In this document: in pieces, positions 1-7,775 of the stretch
How the letters are laid out: the number at the start of each line of letters is the position of its first letter
Numbering within the stretch: position 1 is the first letter of the stretch
Assembly (NCBI RefSeq): GCF_002272075.1
Contig: NZ_NPBJ01000013.1
Location: forward strand, 230,409-294,408
DNA from: Terribacillus saccharophilus
GTDB lineage: Bacteria > Bacillota > Bacilli > Bacillales > Amphibacillaceae
Direction of reading: 5' to 3'
Length of the DNA: 64,000 nt
Made by a program: the position numbers and the translations under genes
The notes under the pieces: model-generated
Databases searched by the model: none
Told to the model about the DNA's origin: nothing
The model's input: the letters and a program-made list of their open reading frames with translations, nothing else

Positions 1-449
1 GTATATGTAATACAAGCATTTGAGATTAAGAGGTTAGTAGTTTCTTTCGGAGCTGAAACGGCTCTATCGCTTGTCTCCGTAGGCTTGTCCGGTTCTTCGC
101 AATGCGACACTTCCGATACGTCATTAAAGGGCATAACACGATAAATGTTCGCTCCTTTTCCGCCCTTTATGCGTCGGGTAGTCGATACCTTTTCGATGAT
201 ATTAAGGCGCACTAAAGCACCGATAGCACGCTCGACTGTTCGACGAGACTTATCGACTCCGGCTGCGATCGTTTCCGTTTTAAGATGGCTGGCTCCGGCA
301 TACTTAGCCGAATAACGTGCGATGAATTGTAATACAGTACGCTGTGTGTCATTCATTTCGTAACGGTGACGGTCGGTATGTAATTTAACATGATGATTGA
401 GTTCCTGGACGTCACTAAACGTCTGGTGCTCCGATAAATAGATGGTCAT
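1..449 (-). CDS. Winged-helix DNA-binding protein, partial (runs off window)
   Basis: Open frame read leftwards off the window edge; 149 codons are visible and no stop is reached. The ATG at 447-449 is preceded by GGAGGAG ten bases upstream, which fixes the start. The middle of the protein (about residues 38-105) reads as a winged helix-turn-helix, with a recognition-helix-like stretch SRRTVERAIGAL followed by a basic wing (TTRRIKGGKGANIYRV). I do not recognise the family. Helix-turn-helix proteins of this kind are common as replication or regulatory proteins of prophages and integrative elements, and the neighbouring integrase supports an element gene. Function is inferred only to the level of DNA binding. 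Confidence 0.72.
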   Translation of the reverse strand, partial: MTIYLSEHQTFSDVQELNHHVKLHTDRHRYEMNDTQRTVLQFIARYSAKYAGASHLKTETIAAGVDKSRRTVERAIGALVRLNIIEKVSTTRRIKGGKGANIYRVMPFNDVSEVSHCEEPDKPTETSDRAVSAPKETTNLLISNACITY

Positions 450-503
450 AGCGGGGATTCTCCTCCGGGCAACTACCGGCGGAATGAGGGTTAAAAAGGG
501 TTT

Positions 504-531
504 TTGTGCATGACAAATAAGACTTGCACAA
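504..531. promoter_or_regulatory. Inverted repeat upstream of the winged-helix gene
   Basis: TTGTGCA at 504-510 and its perfect complement TGCACAA at 525-531, separated by 14 bases, lie 55-82 bases upstream of the winged-helix start codon. Two 7-bp half-sites about two helical turns apart (21 bp centre to centre) have the geometry of an operator for a dimeric regulator, possibly the adjacent winged-helix protein itself. No confident -35/-10 pair was found, so the role is inferred. Confidence 0.35.
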
Positions 532-629
532 GCCTAATTTTTTCGATATACTATCCTTAGCGATAAGGGGCGTATATCATCTCATCCGAGATGGTTGCGT
601 TCTTTTTTTATGGATTTTTCGGTTATGAC

Positions 630-1613
630 TCAGACGTCCAACGTGTCCAACTTATTTACTTTCTTAGACTTCTCGATTACATCATCATCGCTGTAATTCA
701 AGTAAATTTGAGTTGTAGATAAGTCGGAATGTCCCATAATCTTCATTAGTGACCGAATATCCCCGCTATTTTTTAGATAGTTGACGGCAAAGGTATGCCG
801 CAAATTATGTGGGCTTGTCCTGCATTCTCCCTTTAGGCCAGCATCGATTCCATACTTATACATCCTCTTTCTGATAAGGTCTTCTTTCATCTTATCGCCC
901 GCATTATTTACAAAAACATAAGTCAGGCTATCTCCAAAGTATTCCTGGCATTCACTTATAAGCTGCTTCAATTCCCTTACTACTTTCGGATGAATAGGTA
1001 TTGATCTGTTCTTCCTGTTCTTGTTCTTTGCGCCCGGGAGCATGATAACACTATTATCGAAGTCAACATCGTGTATTTCTAGTGAATTGATTTCGTTGCT
1101 CCGCAGACCACATTTAAGCATAGTCAGCATGGCACAATAATCGCGGTATCCAGCAAAGCTATTCTTATCTATCTGTGCAAATAGACGTCTTACCTGGTCG
1201 TCAGATAAGGCGCCTACCTTCGATTCATCTGTCTTTAATTTTCTTATCGGAGCTACAGCGTTTTCCTCGCCTATCAAACCTTCGGCATGCAATCGGTTAA
1301 ACATCGCCCGAATCGCATTCATACGAATATTCACCGTTGTCGGCGCTAGTCCTCTTTTCCGTAACATGACGTTAATGTAGCTTCGGAAATCGTCAGTTTT
1401 TACATCGATGGCAGGACGATCCCCACCAATGATCCGTATAAACTCCGCCCAGTATTTACGATAATCATTCATCGTTCGAGCGCGATAGCCCTCCGAAGAA
1501 TATATATTAAGTACGCGTTCTAACGCTTGTTCCGTGGTGATATGTTCCGAATAGGTAATGCGTTCTTCTGTTACATTTCGGCGTCTAACAACGGCTCTAT
1601 TCCGTTTGACCAT
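630..1613 (-). CDS. Tyrosine recombinase / element integrase
   Basis: Site-specific recombinase of the XerC/phage-integrase superfamily, 327 aa, which would cut and rejoin DNA at the attachment sites of its element. An N-terminal SAM-like core-binding domain covers about residues 25-120. The catalytic domain follows with Arg171 (CGLRSNEI), a lysine in the KNKNRKNR beta-hairpin near 199-201, His269 and Arg272 (HNLRHTF), His295 (MGHSDLSTT) and the nucleophile Tyr304; the whole catalytic set is present, so the enzyme looks active. GGGAGG lies just upstream of the ATG, partly against a small hairpin. It lies 3' of a tRNA-Arg gene, the classic target site for such integrases. The rest of the element lies left of the window. 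Confidence 0.9.
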   Translation of the reverse strand: MVKRNRAVVRRRNVTEERITYSEHITTEQALERVLNIYSSEGYRARTMNDYRKYWAEFIRIIGGDRPAIDVKTDDFRSYINVMLRKRGLAPTTVNIRMNAIRAMFNRLHAEGLIGEENAVAPIRKLKTDESKVGALSDDQVRRLFAQIDKNSFAGYRDYCAMLTMLKCGLRSNEINSLEIHDVDFDNSVIMLPGAKNKNRKNRSIPIHPKVVRELKQLISECQEYFGDSLTYVFVNNAGDKMKEDLIRKRMYKYGIDAGLKGECRTSPHNLRHTFAVNYLKNSGDIRSLMKIMGHSDLSTTQIYLNYSDDDVIEKSKKVNKLDTLDV

Positions 1614-1641
1614 ACAAAAAAACCTCCCGTAGTTTTCTACG
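1614..1641 (-). promoter_or_regulatory. Hairpin and T-tract overlapping the integrase ribosome binding site
   Basis: On the minus strand a 5-bp stem (CGTAG at 1637-1641 with CTACG at 1628-1632, loop AAAA) abuts the Shine-Dalgarno GGAGG and is followed by seven T's directly before the ATG. This could be a weak attenuator or a structure limiting integrase translation. The stem is short and may be chance. Confidence 0.25.
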
Positions 1642-1810
1642 CGAGATGTATCGAAACGCTGCGTTATTCATAGCCGATGGAGACGATTACCGGGAATTAA
1701 ATCCTTACCGAAACTAATCGGTACGTGTCCGGTGTGTCATCGATAGCCTTCCGAAAAATACCGTAATGTCAACGTTTCTAGCCTTTTAATACCGAGGCAA
1801 GAAACTCGAC
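1642..1810. other. Non-coding junction between integrase gene and tRNA-Arg
   Basis: This stretch between the integrase start and the recognisable tRNA sequence holds no open frame with a ribosome binding site. It should contain the integrase promoter and, if the element is integrated in the tRNA, the attachment-site core. Neither could be placed with confidence. GTTTC and GAAAC (minus strand, about 1772-1804) flank the point where the tRNA sequence stops being canonical. Confidence 0.4.
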
Positions 1811-1854
1811 GTGGTACCGGAAACCACCGCTCTATCCGACTGAGCTACGAGCGC
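1811..1854 (-). tRNA. tRNA-Arg (anticodon CCG), 3' part not recognisable
   Basis: Reading from 1854 downwards: acceptor 5' strand GCGCTCG, linker TA, D-arm GCTC...GAGC with the AGTCGGAT loop, and a perfect 5-bp anticodon stem GTGGT/ACCAC enclosing TTCCGGT, giving anticodon CCG for arginine. After ACCAC the sequence should give a variable loop, a TTCGA-type T-arm and CGAGCGC to pair with the acceptor. None of these is present; no CGAGCGC was found in the next 200 bases. The gene therefore looks broken at about tRNA position 43, or altered by the adjacent integrase-bearing element. B. subtilis also has a tRNA-Arg gene (trnQ-Arg) near clpP, so the location is conserved. Confidence 0.6.
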
Positions 1855-1924
1855 ATATGTAATTAATGTGACAACGATTATTATACGTTAATTAGCAGTT
1901 ATAAGCAAGACCTTTTTAAACAGA

Positions 1925-1952
1925 GAAGAAGCCCCTCACCGGGGGCTTCTTC
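1925..1952 (-). terminator. Terminator of manganese catalase
   Basis: Perfect 11-bp GC-rich stem (GAAGAAGCCCC at 1925-1935 with 1942-1952) directly after the stop codon. The following T-tract is poor on the minus strand, so termination may be incomplete. Confidence 0.7.
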
Positions 1953-2759
1953 TTATTTAGGATACATATACTCAGGTGCTGGATTCAGCTCTTGTTTTTC
2001 ACCGTGCGCTGTTGGCGCTTCTTCATATTTGAACGTGCCACCATCAGGAGCTGTACCGTTCGCCCAGCTGCCTTCTTTGGACTCTTCTCCTTCCGAGAAG
2101 TTGATCAGGCTGTGAGAGAAGTTGTCTGCTTCTAGTTCTTTCGGGAAGGAACCAGGTACAATAATACCGTTCTTCTCCTCCAATTCACGAGCTGCAGCAA
2201 TCCACTGGTTTTGGTGCATGGAATCACGTGCAAGCAAGAAGGATAACATGTCGCGAACACCTTTGTCTTCTGTCATTTCATATAGACGAGCAACTTGTAA
2301 ACGACCTTGAGATTCTGCGTTAATATTCGCACGCATGTCTGCGAGCATGTTACCGCTTGCGATGATATAACCTGCATTCCATGGCACACCATTGCTATCT
2401 GTCGGACGAGGTCCTAGGCCGGCAACAATCGCATGCTGTGGGTTCATACCGCCTAAAATGGCGCCGATAACAGGGTTTTGCGCAGCTTCTTCCTGTTCAT
2501 TTACTGGTGCACCTTCGAGAAGACGAGCAATCATTGTTGCAATCATTTCAACGTGACCGATTTCCTCAGTTGCTGTATCCATGATCAAATCTTTATATTT
2601 TTCTTCACCACGAGCGCTCCAGCCTTGGAAGAGATACTGAAGGGCAACACTGATTTCGCCATACTGACCTCCAAGGATTTCCTGCATCTGTTTTGCAAAT
2701 AATGCATCTGGCTTGTCTGGTTTCGCTGGATATTGAAGTACTTTCTGATGATGGAACAT
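1953..2759 (-). CDS. Manganese catalase (YdbD/CotJC type)
   Basis: Non-haem catalase that disproportionates hydrogen peroxide at a dimanganese centre in a ferritin-like four-helix bundle, 268 aa. The expected ligands are all visible at family positions: Glu35, Glu66 and His69 (TEEIGHVE), Glu149 and His182. The C-terminal tail (about 215-268) is acidic and glycine-rich, as in other members. AGGAGGT precedes the ATG. A sigma-B-type promoter lies about 40 bases upstream, and the B. subtilis homologue ydbD is a general-stress gene, which agrees. Single-gene unit closed by its own hairpin; it is convergent with the element side and divergent from clpP. Confidence 0.9.
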   Translation of the reverse strand: MFHHQKVLQYPAKPDKPDALFAKQMQEILGGQYGEISVALQYLFQGWSARGEEKYKDLIMDTATEEIGHVEMIATMIARLLEGAPVNEQEEAAQNPVIGAILGGMNPQHAIVAGLGPRPTDSNGVPWNAGYIIASGNMLADMRANINAESQGRLQVARLYEMTEDKGVRDMLSFLLARDSMHQNQWIAAARELEEKNGIIVPGSFPKELEADNFSHSLINFSEGEESKEGSWANGTAPDGGTFKYEEAPTAHGEKQELNPAPEYMYPK

Positions 2760-2799
2760 GTTGTTACCTCCTAGGGTTTAGTTGGTTTCAGTTGATTAC

Positions 2800-2825
2800 A
2801 TTCCACCTTGGTAAATTTTCTAAAC
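2800..2825 (-). promoter_or_regulatory. Putative sigma-B promoter of manganese catalase
   Basis: Minus strand: GTTTAG (2820-2825), 14-bp spacer, TGGAAT (2800-2805), close to the sigma-B consensus GTTTAA-N13/15-GGGTAT. Same spacer as the better matches before hpf and the RsbR paralogue in this window. Confidence 0.5.
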
Positions 2826-2977
2826 CATTTCCTAATGATGTAATTTAAATGAAAAATAAGCCAGCTTGCAGGAGTTTGTCAGTTAAAAGTCAAAGTTAAC
2901 GAGAGACTCTATTTCCAGCGTTTATATGCCTTCCAACTAGGGAAGCATGGAATAGGCGAAAGAAAGTAAGTATTTTG

Positions 2978-3007
2978 TTTGACCTTTATTGACCTTTTAG
3001 GTAATAT
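2978..3007 (+). promoter_or_regulatory. clpP promoter with overlapping CtsR box
   Basis: TTGACC (2979-2984), 17-bp spacer, TAATAT (3002-3007) form a sigma-A promoter. The -35 is covered by a CtsR heptad repeat at 2978-2994, which on the minus strand reads GGTCAAT-AAA-GGTCAAA (consensus GGTCAAA-NAN-GGTCAAA, one mismatch). CtsR is the repressor of class III heat-shock genes including clpP in Firmicutes. Confidence 0.85.
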
Positions 3008-3059
3008 AAGGTTAGTCATTACTTAGAATAATGAGCTCATATCCAAAGGAGGATCTACC

Positions 3060-3647
3060 ATGAATCTAATCCCTACAGTTATCGAACAGACAAACAGAGG
3101 AGAACGCGCTTACGATATCTACTCCCGTTTGCTAAAAGACCGGATCATCATGCTCGGTAGCGCGATCGATGATAATGTTGCCAACAGCATTGTTTCCCAG
3201 CTGTTATTCCTAGCAGCAGAGGATCCAGAAAAAGACATTTCCCTATACATCAACTCACCAGGCGGATCTATTACAGCAGGTATGGCTATCTATGATACAA
3301 TGCAGTTCATCCAGCCGAAAGTATCTACTATCTGCATCGGTATGGCTGCATCCATGGGTGCATTCCTATTGACTGCCGGTGAAAAAGGCATGCGTTATGC
3401 ACTTCCTAACAGTGAAGTCATGATTCACCAGCCGCTAGGTGGTACACAAGGACAAGCAAGTGATATCGAAATCCATGCTCGTCGTATCATCGAAATGAGA
3501 AAGAAATTAAACGAAATCATGGCAGAACGCAGTGGACAGCCGCTTGAAGTAATCGAGCGCGACACAGACCGTGATAACTTCCTTACAGCTGAACAAGCAG
3601 TAAACTACGGCTTGATCGACAAAGTAATGGAGAAAAAACCTGTTTAA
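3060..3647 (+). CDS. clpP: ClpP protease proteolytic subunit
   Basis: Serine protease subunit that forms a two-ring tetradecamer and degrades proteins unfolded by ClpX, ClpC or ClpE. At 195 aa it is full length. The catalytic triad is Ser98 (GMAASMGAF), His123 (VMIHQP) and Asp172, at the standard ClpP positions. AAAGGAGG lies eight bases before the ATG. Upstream sit a sigma-A promoter and a CtsR box, so heat and protein stress should induce it. It is transcribed alone, divergent from the manganese catalase and convergent with yteJ, with a shared bidirectional terminator. Confidence 0.98.
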   Translation: MNLIPTVIEQTNRGERAYDIYSRLLKDRIIMLGSAIDDNVANSIVSQLLFLAAEDPEKDISLYINSPGGSITAGMAIYDTMQFIQPKVSTICIGMAASMGAFLLTAGEKGMRYALPNSEVMIHQPLGGTQGQASDIEIHARRIIEMRKKLNEIMAERSGQPLEVIERDTDRDNFLTAEQAVNYGLIDKVMEKKPV

Positions 3648-3658
3648 GACATAAGAAA

Positions 3659-3694
3659 AAGCCATCCAGCAATTAAAGCTGGATGGCTTTTTTT
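3659..3694. terminator. Bidirectional terminator between clpP and yteJ
   Basis: 12-bp stem (AAGCCATCCAGC at 3659-3670, complement at 3678-3689) with T-runs on both sides; serves clpP rightwards and yteJ leftwards. Confidence 0.9.
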
Positions 3695-4329
3695 CATTCA
3701 TGGATTACAAGTGTGTCAGCGAACATATCGTGCAAGCCTTGCTTCCTTGGTGTGAAAGCTACTACTGCATAAAGGAAAAACAGGAATAGCAGACGATGAA
3801 TGAAACGGCCGACTACTTCCCGGATAAGTGTATCTGACCAGGACAGCCGCTCTCCATCCTTCCGAATGACTCGTAGTCCGAATATCATTTTGCCTAATGT
3901 CTGTCCGCGCCATTTGGTCATGAACAGGAAATAAGCAAAGAATATCACGCCGCCAAGTAAACCGCTGACACTCCACAACCAAAGCGTCGCTTCACGGAAG
4001 GAATCTATCATCGTGAATGGTTTAACGATCAGACCCGTCAAACTGAATACAACAATAAGGTCAACGATATATGCCCAAAATCGCATCCAAAAGCCTGCAT
4101 ATCGTTGTTCACCTGCTAGTGGAGATAAAGGAATCTCTGCTTCTTGTCGGTGATCCTTTATCTCCTTATCATCAGCCTGGTGTTCTTGATACGTATTATT
4201 ATAGGCACCCGATGCTTTACCAGACGCTGTATGTTCGTCAGTTTCCGTTGCTTCAGGTATCTCTGTTCGGGAATAATCCTGATCGGATGACGTCAGTTCT
4301 TCTGGATGCTCACGTTTCTCTTTATCCAT
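3694..4329 (-). CDS. yteJ: RDD-family membrane protein (YteJ-like)
   Basis: Integral membrane protein of the RDD family, 211 aa. Residues 1-75 are a charged, probably cytoplasmic tail. The RDD domain starts at AGFWMRFWAYIVDLIVV (about 78-94), showing the Arg and Asp that name the family, and continues through three hydrophobic segments (about 88-105, 115-137, 180-198). It lies 13 bases after sppA, as in the B. subtilis sppA-yteJ operon. YteJ is linked there to control of the SppA membrane protease and lantibiotic resistance; the same partnership is inferred here. Confidence 0.85.
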   Translation of the reverse strand: MDKEKREHPEELTSSDQDYSRTEIPEATETDEHTASGKASGAYNNTYQEHQADDKEIKDHRQEAEIPLSPLAGEQRYAGFWMRFWAYIVDLIVVFSLTGLIVKPFTMIDSFREATLWLWSVSGLLGGVIFFAYFLFMTKWRGQTLGKMIFGLRVIRKDGERLSWSDTLIREVVGRFIHRLLFLFFLYAVVAFTPRKQGLHDMFADTLVIHE

Positions 4330-4342
4330 ATTCTAACGCCTC

Positions 4343-5350
4343 CTATTCCGTATAAAGATACATAGCTTCAGGTGAATTCGATTTGCCCATCAGCTGCTTG
4401 ATGCCGAGCAAATCAGAATCGGAAACAAACAGACCTTCGGCTGCTGTTGCCCAGAAGGAGCCCATACCAAAGCCACTTCCTGTATATTCGAATACTTCCG
4501 CGTTTTCGAGACCTTGTTCTTCTTTCATCATGCTAATCGTATCTTCAAGATCCCCTAGATCATCGACCAGGCCATTTTCCATAGCTTGTTTACCAGAATA
4601 CACACGTCCGTCTCCAAGTTCACGTACTTGATCTTCCGGCATACCGCGTCCGTCTACAATGACTTGAACGAAGTCAGCATACATATCATCAATGATGGAC
4701 TGCAGGATATCCCGCTCTTCATCCGTCATTTCTCTCGCTCCAGACATGATGTCCTTATGCTCAGCGCTCTTGATAACTTCCTCTTTGATACCGATTTTAT
4801 CTGCAAGCTCGGCGTAATTGAGTGTAGACATGATAACACCAATTGATCCTGTCAGTGTAGCGGGGTGAGCGACAATCTTATTCGCACTTGCCGCTAGATA
4901 ATAGCCGCCAGAAGCTGCTGTATTACCCATCGACACATAAACTGGCTTTCCGTATTCTTCTTGTACTTCTACTACCTTATCGTGAATTTCAGCACTTTCG
5001 ACGACACCGCCGCCAGGGCTGTTCACTTCGATGATGACACCTCCGACAGTATCATCCATACCAGCCTGCTCCAATTGCTCTAAAAAGGCTGTATGATTAT
5101 ATGTAGCGCTTCCCAATAAAGAAGCTTCTTCTCCAGTATCCTGAATTGTACCTTCTACTTTCAGTACCGCTATCCGATTCGTCATATCTCCATCTTCAAC
5201 AACTTCTTCACTCATATAAGTGCTTCCAGTTGCTGAATCAAACGCTTCTGTGAAGTTGCTATTAATCACAGCGAACAAGGTTTGGAAACCGACCGATGCG
5301 GCAAGCAATCCAGCTGCAATTCCGATTGCGATCCAACGTTTTGCGTTCAA
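4343..5350 (-). CDS. sppA: Signal peptide peptidase SppA
   Basis: Membrane-bound serine/lysine protease that degrades leftover signal peptides. I place the start at the TTG at 5348-5350, preceded by AAAGGAG, giving 335 aa, the length of B. subtilis SppA; a longer in-frame ATG reading adds 14 residues and lacks a ribosome binding site. One N-terminal transmembrane helix (7-28) is followed by the ClpP-fold domain with nucleophile Ser147 (NTAASGGYY) and general base Lys199 (SAEHKD), at the same numbers as the B. subtilis enzyme. Operon with yteJ downstream. Confidence 0.93.
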   Translation of the reverse strand: MNAKRWIAIGIAAGLLAASVGFQTLFAVINSNFTEAFDSATGSTYMSEEVVEDGDMTNRIAVLKVEGTIQDTGEEASLLGSATYNHTAFLEQLEQAGMDDTVGGVIIEVNSPGGGVVESAEIHDKVVEVQEEYGKPVYVSMGNTAASGGYYLAASANKIVAHPATLTGSIGVIMSTLNYAELADKIGIKEEVIKSAEHKDIMSGAREMTDEERDILQSIIDDMYADFVQVIVDGRGMPEDQVRELGDGRVYSGKQAMENGLVDDLGDLEDTISMMKEEQGLENAEVFEYTGSGFGMGSFWATAAEGLFVSDSDLLGIKQLMGKSNSPEAMYLYTE

Positions 5351-5430
5351 AATGTAATCTCCTTTCTTTCTTATAAAAATCTTACAATACATAGCCTACA
5401 CTAGGACAGCGTCGGTTACCACATATTAGC

Positions 5431-5463
5431 AAAAAAAAGCCCTGAATAATTCAGGACTTTTTT
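5431..5463 (-). terminator. Terminator of crh
   Basis: Stem around GTCCTGAA/TTCAGGGC (5439-5457) followed on the minus strand by eight T's; closes the yvcI-crh run before sppA. Confidence 0.85.
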
Positions 5464-5473
5464 TGCGGGAAAA

Positions 5474-5740
5474 TCAGCTGGCTGCTGATGGAGTGGTAAT
5501 GAAGGCCGTAAGCTCCTCCATTGCTTCCACCTCATCCGAACCATCGATTTTCAAGGTGATCAATTCTTCTTGGGCTATAGCCAGGCTCATCAAACCCATG
5601 ATGCTTTTAGCGTTTACCGATTTGTTCCCTTTTTCTACAAACACAGAGGCGTTGAAACGATTGGCTTGCTGGACGAAGCTTGCTGCGGGTCTGGCTTGCA
5701 AACCAGTATCCAGGGTGACACGCAAGGTTTTTTGGATCAC
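5474..5740 (-). CDS. crh: Crh, catabolite-repression HPr-like protein
   Basis: HPr paralogue of 88 aa that works as a CcpA co-effector after phosphorylation at Ser46 by HPr kinase. Residue 15 is Gln instead of the His that carries phosphate in true HPr (TGLQARPAAS), so it cannot serve the phosphotransferase system; this identifies Crh. Ser46 is present in NAKSIMGL. It lies 109 bases after whiA, as in the B. subtilis yvcIJKL-crh cluster but without yvcN. Its kinase gene hprK is also in this window. Confidence 0.95.
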   Translation of the reverse strand: MIQKTLRVTLDTGLQARPAASFVQQANRFNASVFVEKGNKSVNAKSIMGLMSLAIAQEELITLKIDGSDEVEAMEELTAFITTPSAAS

Positions 5741-5849
5741 ATGTGATTCCTCCCATCTTCCAAGTAAGCGCTACCAAAACATTGAAAAAGAAAACACCCA
5801 TTTGAGTGTCTTCTAAGTATACCACATGCTATATCAGCTTTATACCTGC

Positions 5850-6800
5850 TTACGCTTTTTTAACTGATGTCCCATTACGAAGTCTGTCAGCGAATTCATC
5901 TATTTTACGAAGACGGTGGTTAATACCGGATTTACTGATCTTCCCGGTGGAAACGAGTTCGCCAAGTTCCTTCAACGAAACATCTTGATGCTGGACACGA
6001 AGCTCAGCTATTTCCTGGAGTTTATCCGGTAATGCCCCGATACCAACTGTGTTTTTGATGAAATTGATATTTTCAACTTGACGGAAAGCAGCGCCAATCG
6101 TCTTGTTGAGATTCGCTGTTTCACAGTTAACGAGCCTGTTAACCGAGTTACGCATATCTCGTACAATCCGGACATCTTCAAATTTAAACAAAGCGCTGTG
6201 AGCACCTACGATATTGAGAAATTCCGTGATCTTCTCTGCTTCTTTCAAGTAAGTAATAAAGCCCTTACGACGCTCCGTACTGCGGGCATGCAAATCGAAT
6301 GTATTCATCAGCTCGCAAAGTGCATCACTATGTTCTTTGTGTGTATTGAATATCTCCAAATGATAGGAAGATGTTTCCGGATTATTTACAGAACCTCCTG
6401 CTAGAAAAGCACCACGTAAATACGCTCTTCGCTTCTCAGCAGTATCCGTGAAGGATGTACTGATTGTGCGGACAAAAGTGAATTTGTCTTCTAGGATCTC
6501 TAGATTGCGTAGCAGGTCATCCACTTGTTTATTTAATCGTACTATATAGACATTATTTTTCTTCAGCTTCATCTTTTTACGGACGAGCAGTTCGATTGGA
6601 TGCTGATAGATCGCCTTCAGCAACGTATAGATACGTCTTGCTATGGCCGCATTCTCTGTCTGAACATCCAGCATATATTCCTGTCTCGAATAAGAGACAG
6701 AGCCGTTCATCCGTATTAAAGCTGCTAGCTCACTTTTTACATCCGTCATTTCAATTGGAATGGTCGTCAATTCCTTCTTTATTTCTGATGCAAAGCTCAC
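5850..6800 (-). CDS. whiA: WhiA DNA-binding protein
   Basis: DNA-binding protein with a LAGLIDADG-homing-endonuclease-like N-terminal fold (about 1-200, including [15 protein letters not shown]) and a C-terminal helix-turn-helix (about 215-305, [16 protein letters not shown]). In Streptomyces it controls sporulation; in Bacillus it affects cell division and chromosome segregation. 316 aa is the usual length. The start is GTG (6798-6800) with GGGGGGAG upstream. It follows yvcK by 30 bases and belongs to the conserved yvcI-rapZ-yvcK-whiA operon. Confidence 0.95.
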   Translation of the reverse strand: MSFASEIKKELTTIPIEMTDVKSELAALIRMNGSVSYSRQEYMLDVQTENAAIARRIYTLLKAIYQHPIELLVRKKMKLKKNNVYIVRLNKQVDDLLRNLEILEDKFTFVRTISTSFTDTAEKRRAYLRGAFLAGGSVNNPETSSYHLEIFNTHKEHSDALCELMNTFDLHARSTERRKGFITYLKEAEKITEFLNIVGAHSALFKFEDVRIVRDMRNSVNRLVNCETANLNKTIGAAFRQVENINFIKNTVGIGALPDKLQEIAELRVQHQDVSLKELGELVSTGKISKSGINHRLRKIDEFADRLRNGTSVKKA

Positions 6801-6830
6801 GAAGCTCTCCCCCCTTCTCGTGCCTCGCTT

Positions 6831-7775
6831 TTACAGCATCGCGTAAAGCAGCTTAGCAATTTTATGTGTATCATGTCGGAGCTTGCGCTGGTCATGGTCG
6901 ATAATATCAGCTTCAATCACTTTAAGTCCTAAAGACTTTAGACGGCTAATATCATAAATGACCGGTTCGGCATGCTCTTCTGCATAATTTTCACGAATAT
7001 CTTGCTCAATTGAACTATTATTGACGACGATTGTCGAGACAATATCAGCTCCGATGTGATCATGTATGGCTTGAATATGATCTCCTGCTGTATAGCCCGT
7101 CGTTTCGCCGTATTGTGTCATCACATTACATACGTAGACAACCTTGCCAGGTGCATCTCGCAGGGCATTCTCAATCTCTGGAACAATCAGATTCGGCATA
7201 ACACTCGTGTAGAGACTTCCTGGACTGATAACGATTAAATCAGCTTGCTTGATTGCTTCGATTGCATCCGGCAATGGCTTGACCGGCAGCGGACTGACAA
7301 ATACACGTTTGATCTGTTTATTCGCAAGAGGGATATTAGATTCCCCCGTTACAATCTCGCCGTCTGTCATCTCTGCATGCAGCACGACGTTCTGATTGGC
7401 AATCGGATAAATATTGCCCTTTACTTTAAGTACGCGTGATATTTCTTTGATACCATTATAAAAATCTCCGGAAATAGAGGTCATCGCTGCCAGCAGCAGA
7501 TTTCCCATCGAATGGCCTGACAATCCATTGCCGTCCTTAAATCGATGCTGGAACAAGTCGATCAGCATCGGCTCTGCATCAGCCAATGCAGCAATGACAT
7601 TCCGGATATCCCCTGGTGCCGGCATCGCTAGCTCGGTACGCAATTTACCTGAGCTGCCTCCATCGTCGGCTACCGTGACAATTGCAGAAAGATCGACAGG
7701 AAGCTGTTTTAGTCCTCGCAGCAGAACAGGCATGCCTGTTCCACCCCCAATTGCAACTATTTTTTTCCTTGTCAT
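6831..7775 (-). CDS. glmR: Gluconeogenesis factor YvcK/GlmR
   Basis: UDP-sugar-binding regulator of the CofD-like family, 314 aa, needed for growth on gluconeogenic carbon sources and for cell-wall precursor supply (B. subtilis YvcK/GlmR stimulates GlmS). The nucleotide-binding start AIGGGTGMPVLLRGL (8-22) and the VADDGGSSGKLR loop are intact. Its ATG shares one base with the rapZ stop (TGATG at 7773-7777), which indicates translational coupling. WhiA follows directly. Confidence 0.95.
   Translation of the reverse strand: MTRKKIVAIGGGTGMPVLLRGLKQLPVDLSAIVTVADDGGSSGKLRTELAMPAPGDIRNVIAALADAEPMLIDLFQHRFKDGNGLSGHSMGNLLLAAMTSISGDFYNGIKEISRVLKVKGNIYPIANQNVVLHAEMTDGEIVTGESNIPLANKQIKRVFVSPLPVKPLPDAIEAIKQADLIVISPGSLYTSVMPNLIVPEIENALRDAPGKVVYVCNVMTQYGETTGYTAGDHIQAIHDHIGADIVSTIVVNNSSIEQDIRENYAEEHAEPVIYDISRLKSLGLKVIEADIIDHDQRKLRHDTHKIAKLLYAML

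Noticed and set aside
1953..2759. Spore-coat CotJC identity for the manganese catalase
   Set aside because: No cotJA or cotJB is adjacent, the length is that of YdbD-type enzymes and the promoter looks like sigma-B rather than a sporulation type.
2977..3008. Second, sigma-B promoter for clpP
   Set aside because: GTTTGA is present but only AGGTAA follows at a 16-bp spacer; the sigma-A/CtsR promoter explains the region.
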